DNA of 8,131 bases from Pseudomonadota bacterium (GTDB lineage: Bacteria; Myxococcota_A; Polyangia; Haliangiales; Haliangiaceae): NCBI GenBank assembly GCA_023430775.1, contig JAEYYY010000271.1:1-8131 (forward strand), written 5' to 3'. This document shows positions 1-8,131 of the stretch, in pieces; the first letter of the stretch is position 1, and every line of letters starts with the position of its first letter. The position numbers were made by a program, and so were the translations under genes. The notes below the pieces were generated by a model. It did not search any database, had not been told where the DNA came from, and was given only the letters and a program-made list of their open reading frames with translations.

Positions 1-603
1 GACGCGCCGCTACCGTCGTGTCTCGACCAGACGATCCGCGATCAGCTCGGCGAGCAGCTCAAGCCGCGCGGCGTCCAGAAGCGCGACTTCCAGAAGGACG
101 GCAAGTTCGTCCTCCATGGCCACGGCGGCCTGTACGGCGGAGATCTGACGTCGTCGAGCTGGATCGCCGGCGGCAGCCTCGGGTTCTTCTTCACCGAGGA
201 TCTCGGCATCCAGGCCGAGTTCGCGCTGACGCCGCTGACGCTCGATCTCGACGCGCCGCTCAACAAGTTCTTCGGCGACAACCGCTTCGATCCGGGCATG
301 GCATACATCGCGCTCGGCAACGTGATGTGGTCGCCGATCCACGCCAAGCTCAAGCTCGGCGGCGGCATCGTCCACGCCGACATGATGTTCTTCGCCGGCG
401 GCGGTCGAATGTTCCACGACGCCGTCCAGGGGCTGTCGTTCAACGCCGGCATGGCACTCGACCTGTTCGTCACCAAGGTGCTGACGATCCGGTTGGACTT
501 CCGCGACCTGATGGCGGTCGAGGAGGTCGCCGGCGAGACCCGCTACACCAACAACTTCATCACCACCGCAGGCCTCGCGCTGTGGATCCCGTCGGGACTA
601 TGA
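1..603 (+). CDS. Outer-membrane beta-barrel protein, 5'-truncated (GltA/GltB or NfsA/NfsB-like)
   Basis: The reading frame is open from base 1 and ends at TGA 601-603, giving 200 visible residues; the N-terminus lies outside the window. After a short CLDQ segment (Cys at visible residue 7) and a charged stretch (RGVQKR), the protein alternates Gly/aromatic and polar residues in a way typical of transmembrane beta-strands: roughly residues 36-48, 54-64, 68-78, 100-110, 113-124, 146-156, 159-169 and 185-196. It ends in an amphipathic final strand (TTAGLALWIP), as expected of a BAM-inserted barrel. It resembles the small myxobacterial 'outer membrane beta-barrel domain' family and shares its layout with the next gene. 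Aligning its Cys7 with Cys49 of that neighbour suggests about 40 residues, including the signal peptide, are missing. The neighbourhood suggests an outer-membrane part of a Glt/Nfs-type machine. Barrel class is well supported; the exact orthologue is not. Confidence 0.8.
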   Translation, partial: DAPLPSCLDQTIRDQLGEQLKPRGVQKRDFQKDGKFVLHGHGGLYGGDLTSSSWIAGGSLGFFFTEDLGIQAEFALTPLTLDLDAPLNKFFGDNRFDPGMAYIALGNVMWSPIHAKLKLGGGIVHADMMFFAGGGRMFHDAVQGLSFNAGMALDLFVTKVLTIRLDFRDLMAVEEVAGETRYTNNFITTAGLALWIPSGL

Positions 604-1331
604 GACTCGCGCTCCTCCTCCTGCTCGCCACGACGTCGACCGCAGTCGCCGACGATGGCGATCGCATGATGGACAAGAAGCCGAAGAAGACGGCGAAGAC
701 GGACGAGGAAAAGCCGGCCGTCGCCGATCGCACGACCGGCATGTGCATCGATCAGGAGATCGCCGATCGGCTCGCGATCAAGCGCAAGCGCCGCGGCGCC
801 GTCGATCGGCTGTTCGTCAAGCAGAGCCGCCACGAGCTCACCATCGGCGGCGGCTACTACGCCAGCGACCTGCTCAGCGGCACGTACCTGATCGGCGGCT
901 CGTACACCTATCACATGACCGACGAGACCGCGGTCGAGTTCGGCGGCGCGTTCACCCACGCCAACGCCGATGTCATTCGCGCCCTCGAGGACGGTCGCGC
1001 GACGGTGCTCGAGGACACCTACGCCCGGATGATCTTCGGCGAGTCGTTGCTGGTGTGGAGCCCGGTGTACGGCAAGCTGCGACTCGGCGGGTCGATCGTC
1101 CACTTCGACCTTCACGCAGACATCGGCGTCGGGGTGATCGACTCCAAGACGAGCCGTGGTGCTGCCGGGGTAGTCGGCTTCGGGATTAAGCTCTTCATGG
1201 GTCAGGTCGCGGCGTTCCGGATCGATGCTCGTAACCGGACGTTCCGACAGGAGCTCCTCGACGAGAACTTCCTCGTCAACGACAGCGCGATCACGGCCTC
1301 GCTCTCGCTCTTTCTGCCTTTCCACAACTGA
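600..1331 (+). CDS. Outer-membrane beta-barrel protein, paralogue of the preceding gene (GltA/GltB or NfsA/NfsB-like)
   Basis: This is a 243-residue protein. The ATG at 600 overlaps the upstream stop (ATGA, 600-603) and starts a clear signal peptide (hydrophobic residues 3-10, likely cleavage after AVA at 17). The same frame stays open upstream, but only out of frame inside the preceding gene, so earlier starts are rejected. A Lys/Asp-rich periplasmic stretch (18-47) precedes Cys49 and a CIDQ segment. The barrel follows, with Gly/aromatic-rich strands near 79-88, 94-105, 110-119, 142-153, 157-168, 190-199, 203-211 and a final ITASLSLFLPF at 231-241. Segments match the upstream protein: C-[LI]-DQ, the Tyr/Gly-rich first hairpin, WSP followed by K-L-[KR]-L-GG-[GS]-IVH, and the closing strand. 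The probable role is an outer-membrane component of a trans-envelope motility or polysaccharide-export complex. Which of the M. xanthus pair it corresponds to cannot be told. Confidence 0.83.
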   Translation: MRLALLLLLATTSTAVADDGDRMMDKKPKKTAKTDEEKPAVADRTTGMCIDQEIADRLAIKRKRRGAVDRLFVKQSRHELTIGGGYYASDLLSGTYLIGGSYTYHMTDETAVEFGGAFTHANADVIRALEDGRATVLEDTYARMIFGESLLVWSPVYGKLRLGGSIVHFDLHADIGVGVIDSKTSRGAAGVVGFGIKLFMGQVAAFRIDARNRTFRQELLDENFLVNDSAITASLSLFLPFHN

Positions 1332-1343
1332 CCTCGTCGGCTT

Positions 1344-1347
1344 GGAG
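1344..1347 (+). promoter_or_regulatory. Ribosome binding site for the linker-protein gene
   Basis: GGAG lies five bases before the ATG at 1353, inside the only true intergenic gap of the window (1332-1352). This gene therefore has its own Shine-Dalgarno in non-coding sequence, unlike the overlapping genes around it. No promoter-like hexamers or hairpin can be made out in the 21 bases. Confidence 0.7.
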
Positions 1348-1352
1348 ACACC

Positions 1353-2147
1353 ATGCGTTTGCGACTCGCCTTGTCTGCATTGCTCGTTCCGCTGATCGCG
1401 GTCGCTGCGCCGAAGGCCAAGCCGAAGCCGAAGCCGAAGGCACCGCCGGTGGCCGAGCCCGCACCGGATCCGGCTCCGCCACCACCGGCCGCGCCGGCGG
1501 CGGGCGACAAGGACAAGGATAAGGACAAGCCCGCCAACGGCGGCGGTGGTCCCGGTGGCGGCGGTGGTACTGGTGCCGGCGGCGGCAGCGCCGATCCGGC
1601 GAAGCCACCCGAGGAGCCGAAGCCGCCGGCGGCGACCAGCGAGCCCGACGTCGATACGCTGCGCCAGGAGTACCTGTCGCTGCGCGACGAGCTGTTCAAG
1701 TCGCGCGCGCGCGCCAACGCGGTCGCCAGCCAGCTCTACTCGACGCGGATCCAGATCAAGCTGACGTACACCAGCGCGCGCTACTACAACCCGGCGAAGG
1801 CGACGATCCGGCTCGACGGCGCGAGCGTCTACGAGAACGCGACCGGCGCGATCGGCGGCGACGACGGCATCCGGTTCGAGGGCTTCGTCGCGCCCGGCAA
1901 GCACCTGATCACGTTCCGCGTCGAGGCGTCCGGCAAGGACGACGATACGTTCACCTCGGTCACCGAGAACCAGATCGTCGTCAAGGCGGTCGCCGGCAAG
2001 GACCTGATCGTGTCGGCCAAGGCGAAGGACGGCGGCAACATCGCCTACGAGTGGAAGAAGAGCGAGAAGGGCAGCTACGGCCTCGGCCTCGATGTCTCCG
2101 TCAAGACGGTGGCCCGGCCGGGTGATGCACCAAAGGGCAAGAAGTGA
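1353..2147 (+). CDS. Secreted linker protein of a Glt/Nfs-like operon: Pro/Lys-, Lys-Asp- and Gly-rich linker, helix, beta-rich domain; function unknown
   Basis: The product has 264 residues and I do not recognise a characterised family. Residues 1-19 form a signal peptide (MRLR, hydrophobic core, AVAA). There is no cysteine anywhere, so it is not a lipoprotein. Residues 20-97 are low complexity: a Lys-Pro repeat (22-29), Pro/Ala-rich segment (31-50), four Lys-Asp units (52-59) and a glycine run (63-78). A charged amphipathic helix, possibly a coiled coil, spans about 99-130. Residues 132-252 look beta-rich, with alternating strands such as IQIKLTY, ATIRLDG, HLITFRVEA and NQIVVKAV, suggesting a small beta-sandwich. 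The linker is long enough to reach across peptidoglycan from an anchored end. It sits between the barrels and the TPR scaffold genes and overlaps the next gene by GTGA, so a role in the same complex is inferred. Proteins of this composition are often misannotated as dihydrolipoamide acetyltransferase; no catalytic or lipoyl signature is visible. Confidence 0.75.
   Translation: MRLRLALSALLVPLIAVAAPKAKPKPKPKAPPVAEPAPDPAPPPPAAPAAGDKDKDKDKPANGGGGPGGGGGTGAGGGSADPAKPPEEPKPPAATSEPDVDTLRQEYLSLRDELFKSRARANAVASQLYSTRIQIKLTYTSARYYNPAKATIRLDGASVYENATGAIGGDDGIRFEGFVAPGKHLITFRVEASGKDDDTFTSVTENQIVVKAVAGKDLIVSAKAKDGGNIAYEWKKSEKGSYGLGLDVSVKTVARPGDAPKGKK
1419..1440 (+). repeat. AAGCCG hexamer repeat encoding Lys-Pro units
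   Basis: Three tandem AAGCCG units followed by AAGG encode the Lys-Pro stretch right after the signal peptide of the linker protein. The unit is two codons long, so gain or loss of units would change linker length without shifting the frame. Confidence 0.75.
1506..1529 (+). repeat. GACAAG hexamer repeat encoding Asp-Lys units
   Basis: Four tandem six-base units (GACAAG, GACAAG, GATAAG, GACAAG) encode alternating Asp-Lys in the linker. One unit carries a synonymous T at 1520. A glycine-rich tract follows at about 1539-1586, built from GGC and GGT codons, so the whole 1410-1600 segment is simple-sequence coding DNA. Confidence 0.8.
2132..2137 (+). promoter_or_regulatory. Ribosome binding site supporting a GTG start
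   Basis: AAAGGG sits six bases before the GTG at 2144, inside the last codons of the linker-protein gene. An in-frame TGA at 2123-2125 closes the frame just upstream, and the next plausible in-frame ATG (2285) would remove the signal peptide. The site therefore fixes the GTG as the start of the TPR gene. Confidence 0.65.
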
Positions 2148-4134
2148 GGAGGCTGCTCGCACTCGGTCTCGTGCTGTCGTCGGCCACCGCGTCCGCGCAG
2201 CCCGAAGGCGACAAGCCGGAGGACACGGCGCCGGCGCCGGTCCAGCTCGACGCGATCGGCAAGTACTTCGTCGAGCTCGAGGCGATGAAGCTGATCGATG
2301 TCGAGAGCGGCAACATCAACACGCTCCGCCGCGAGCTGCAGGCTGCCGAGAATCTGCTCAAGGACGGCGCGTTCTCCAATGCCGCGGTGGCGCTCTACGC
2401 GATCGTCAAGTCGCCGCGCTACGACGCGTTCAAGGACTTCGTCGAGTACCAGAACGCCGAGTTCGATCTCGGCGTCGCGCTCGCGCGTGCCGGCTCGTAC
2501 GGTGCCGCGCTCGATGCGCTCGAGGGCGTGCTGAAGCGCGGCCCGGCGGCGCCGTACTACGGACCGGCCCACCGCCGCGCCGTCGACATCGCGATCGAGA
2601 CCCGCGATCACCGGGGCGTGCTGGCGCGCCTCGAAGCGATCAAGCACACCGATCCGATTCCGGTCAGTGCCACCGGCGAGCGCGCGTATCTGCGCGGTCG
2701 CGCAGCCTACGACGCCGGCAAGCTCGCCGATGCCGAGGGCGAGCTGGTCACGATCTCGAAGAAGTCGCGGATGTACTCGTCGGCGGTCTACCTGCGTGGG
2801 GTGATCCGGGCGCGGCGCGGCGAGCTCAAGGACTCCGCCGAGGCGATGTGCGAGATCGCGGCGACGCCCGACGACGACAAGTTCACGTTCGTCGTCGACG
2901 ATCGCTACTTCACCGTCAAGGACCTCGCCCGGCTCGGCCTCGGCCGGCTCGCGCACGAGAGCGGCGAGTACGACGACGCCTACTATCACTACTTCCAGGT
3001 CCCCGACGATTCGGTCTATCTCAGCGACGCGCTGTTCGAGGCCAGCTGGTCGATGTACCAGAAGCGCGAGCTCCCGACGGCGCGCGATCTGGTGAAGGAG
3101 TTCCTCACCACGTTCCCGTCGTCGCCGAACTGGGCCGAGGCCTCGCTGCTCGCCGGCTACGTCGAGCTCGCCGACTGCAAGTTCGACGCGTCCCAGAAGC
3201 ACTACGACGACCTGGTCGCGAAGCTGCAGCCGATCGTCGACGAGATCGACAAGATCCGGAAGGACCGCGGCCTGCGCGATCAGCTGTTCGCCGACGCGAT
3301 CACGCGCTATCGCGAGACCAAGTACATCGGCACCAACAAGCTCGAGAAGGAGAAGCCGCAGACGGCCGTCGACGAGGTCCAGGCGCTGCTCCGCCTCGAT
3401 CCCAAGTTCATCCGTCTCAACGACACGTTGACCGGGCTCGACGAGCTCGCACGCAACGCGCCGAACAACGTCCGGCAGTGGCAATCGCTCGCCGCCCAGT
3501 TCACCGAGAAGAAGGTCGCCGCCGTCAGCACCGACAAGTCGCTCGAGCAGGAGCAGCTCGCCGATGCCAACGCGGTGGTCGAAGACCTGCGCCGGCTGCG
3601 CGCGCAGGTGGCCGCCAGCAAGCTCGAGTTGATCCGCGCCAGGCGCGAGGGCACGATCGCGGCGGATGCCATCGCCGCGGAGCTCGAGCGGCTCGACCAG
3701 ATCGAGACCAGGATCGCCGACTCGGAAGGCAAGGCGCTGATCGTCGCCGACAAGGCCGCGGACGCCGTCGGCAAGCAAGCGGTCGGCGGCATCCGTCCGC
3801 TGATCCAGGCCGACATCGGCGAGGCGCGACGGCTCGACAAGTCCGCGCACGCGCTGTCCGCGAAGCTCTCCCGGCTCGGCGACAAGCTCGCGCAGGACGC
3901 GGTCGAGAAGCTCTACGAGGATGTCCGTCGCGTGCTCGACAAGGCCAAGCTCGGCAAGATCGACGCGATCATCGGGCAGAAACGCAAGCTCGACATCGAG
4001 GTGCAAGACCTCGCGGCCGGCCGGTTCCCCGAGGAGCTGATCGGCAAGCTGTGGAACGCCTCGATGATCGGGGATGACGAGGAGTACTGGCCGTGGCAAG
4101 GCGAGTACTGGGCCGACGAATACGAGGGGTGGCG

Positions 4135-4138
<4 letters not shown>
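2144..4138 (+). CDS. Periplasmic TPR/helical scaffold protein, GltC/NfsC-like
   Basis: This 664-residue protein starts with GTG, overlapping the previous stop as GTGA (2144-2147). Residues 1-18 are a signal peptide ending ATASA, with no lipobox, so a soluble periplasmic protein is expected. Residues 60-370 hold about seven or eight degenerate TPR-like helical pairs, for example near 62-94, 103-132, 178-206, 212-240, 257-287, 292-325 and 329-360, with the usual small residues and Tyr/Leu at helix-packing positions. Residues 370-620 are highly charged long helices; 465-545 is the best coiled-coil candidate. The end (644-663) is an acidic-aromatic tail with EYW twice and EGW once. Size class, architecture and position between barrel genes and a giant TPR gene fit M. 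xanthus GltC, the periplasmic TPR protein of gliding motility, or its sporulation paralogue NfsC. Family assignment is moderate; choosing between Glt and Nfs is not possible from this sequence. Confidence 0.8.
4124..4129 (+). promoter_or_regulatory. Ribosome binding site deciding the start of the giant TPR gene
   Basis: GAGGGG lies five bases before the ATG at 4135 and overlaps the Glu-Gly codons of the upstream protein's tail. Together with the ATGA overlap (4135-4138) and the signal peptide that begins there, it favours 4135 over an in-frame GTG at 4093, which would add 14 Arg-rich residues before the signal sequence. Confidence 0.75.
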
Positions 4139-7322
<3,184 letters not shown>

Positions 7323-7326
<4 letters not shown>

Positions 7327-8131
7327 AGAAGCTCCTCCTCCTGATCGCACTCGCCGCGTGCGGCGGCAGCGCCACCACCAAGATCGGTCCGAAGGGCCGC
7401 ACCGTGCAGCGCCTCGATCCGGTCAACCCGAAGGCGGCGAAGGAGTTCGAGGCGGCGATGCGCGCGATGCGCCTCGGTGGTCCCGAGGCCTACGACACCG
7501 CGAAGGTCCGGCTCAAGAACGCGCTCGAGATCGACAGCAAGCTGTGGGAGGCGCACTACGACCTCGGCGTCATCTCCTACAAGGAAGGCGACGACGACGC
7601 CGCGGTCGGCCACTTCACCAAGGCTTTGGCGATCTACAAGGATCACACCGCCTCGCTGCTCGCTCGCGCCGAGGCGCACCGCCGCGCCGGCCACAAGAAG
7701 GAAGCGCGCTCGGACTACGAGACCGCGCTGCGGACGACGGAAGAATCCGATCCGAATCGGCGCGATGCAGCGGCGCGCCTCGCCTCGCTGCTCCGCGATG
7801 CCGGCGACTTCGACGATGCGGTCGCCGTGCTGCGCGATACCGTGCGGCTGTCGGGCGTCAACGCGAAGATCTACACCGAGCTGGCGCTGATCTACATCCA
7901 GCAGAAGCGGTACGAGCTTGCCGACCTGGTGCTCCAGAAGGCGCTCGCCGACGACGTCAAGGACCCGGCGATCTACAACGCGGGTGCGCTGCTCGCCCTC
8001 CGCCAGGGCAAGGGCCAGGAAGCGTTCGATCGCTTCGACAAGGCGGTGTCGCTCGACGCGAATTACATCGACGCGCGTTTCAACAAGGCATCCGTGTTGC
8101 TCGATGCCGGTGACTACGCCCGAGCCAAGAC
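7323..8131 (+). CDS. TPR lipoprotein, GltE(AglT)/NfsE-like, 3'-truncated by the window edge
   Basis: The frame opens at ATG 7323 (ATGA overlap with the upstream stop) and stays open to the window end: 269 complete codons, no stop seen. Residues 1-12 are a short lipoprotein signal (MKK, Leu-rich core) ending in the lipobox LAAC, so Cys13 should be lipidated after signal peptidase II cleavage. Gly at +2 does not signal inner-membrane retention under the E. coli rule, which favours the outer membrane. From about residue 36 the chain is TPR-like: 40-70, then well-formed repeats at 74-107, 109-140, 147-177, 180-212, 215-247, and a sixth starting at 249. Repeats show typical features such as A-x-x-x-L-G near helix A and A-x-x-x-F/Y-x-x-A-L in helix B. 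M. xanthus GltE (AglT) and NfsE are outer-membrane TPR lipoproteins encoded right after GltD/NfsD, which matches. A generic TPR lipoprotein cannot be excluded without the C-terminus. Confidence 0.8.

Noticed and set aside
18..599. Upstream in-frame extension of the second barrel gene to a start at 18 (437 residues)
   Set aside because: This stretch overlaps the first barrel gene in another frame and gives an Arg-rich, low-complexity translation. The signal peptide at 600 and the ATGA overlap mark the true start.
1332..1352. Internal promoter or terminator in the only intergenic gap
   Set aside because: At 21 bases it is too short for a promoter with spacer, it has no inverted repeat, and a Shine-Dalgarno accounts for its content.
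1783..2108. PEGA-type domain in the beta-rich part of the linker protein
   Set aside because: A PGKH stretch followed by alternating hydrophobics is suggestive, but the diagnostic PEGA-like tetrapeptide is absent, so I leave the domain unnamed.
1353..2147. Dihydrolipoamide acetyltransferase identity for the linker protein
   Set aside because: Only the Ala/Pro-rich composition resembles E2 linkers. There is no lipoyl-lysine domain and no acyltransferase catalytic motif, and it carries a signal peptide.
4093..4134. Earlier GTG start for the giant TPR gene
   Set aside because: It lies deep inside the preceding gene and would put an Arg-rich 14-residue leader before the signal peptide. The ATG at 4135 has GAGGGG five bases upstream.

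Overview
The window is a high-GC bacterial segment that is almost entirely coding on the + strand. It has six co-directional genes, and five of them begin with a Sec-type signal sequence (the sixth lacks its 5' end here). The very strong G/C preference at third codon positions, the paired small outer-membrane beta-barrel genes and the run of secreted tetratricopeptide-repeat (TPR) proteins point to a Myxococcota (former Deltaproteobacteria) genome. A lineage outside Myxococcus itself seems likely, for example a Haliangiales/Kofleriaceae-like organism, but that placement is an inference from style and not from a marker gene.

Layout: (1) 1-603, the 3' part of an outer-membrane beta-barrel protein; (2) 600-1331, a second, paralogous beta-barrel protein; (3) 1353-2147, a secreted protein with a long Pro/Lys, Lys-Asp and Gly-rich linker, a helix and a beta-rich C-terminal domain; (4) 2144-4138, a periplasmic TPR/helical protein with an acidic-aromatic tail; (5) 4135-7326, a very long periplasmic TPR protein; (6) 7323 to the window end, a TPR lipoprotein that runs off the right edge. 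Four of the five junctions are 4-base stop/start overlaps (ATGA or GTGA). The only gap is 21 bases, so this is the inside of a translationally coupled operon. The promoter lies before base 1 and the terminator after base 8131. No RNA gene, mobile element, CRISPR array or terminator is visible.

The order barrel, barrel, (linker protein), TPR, giant TPR, TPR lipoprotein matches the envelope-spanning Glt (gliding motility) and Nfs (spore coat polysaccharide export) machineries of Myxococcus xanthus: GltA/GltB or NfsA/NfsB in the outer membrane, GltC/NfsC and GltD/NfsD in the periplasm, and GltE/NfsE as the lipoprotein. In M. xanthus the glt genes are split over separate loci while nfs is one locus, so the contiguous arrangement here looks like an nfs-type or undivided ancestral glt-type cassette. 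The window alone cannot decide between the two. The expected working model is that the TPR proteins form a periplasmic scaffold linking an inner-membrane AglRQS-like (TolQR/ExbBD-type) motor, not seen here, to the barrels and lipoprotein in the outer membrane. The linker protein (gene 3) is the least explained component.
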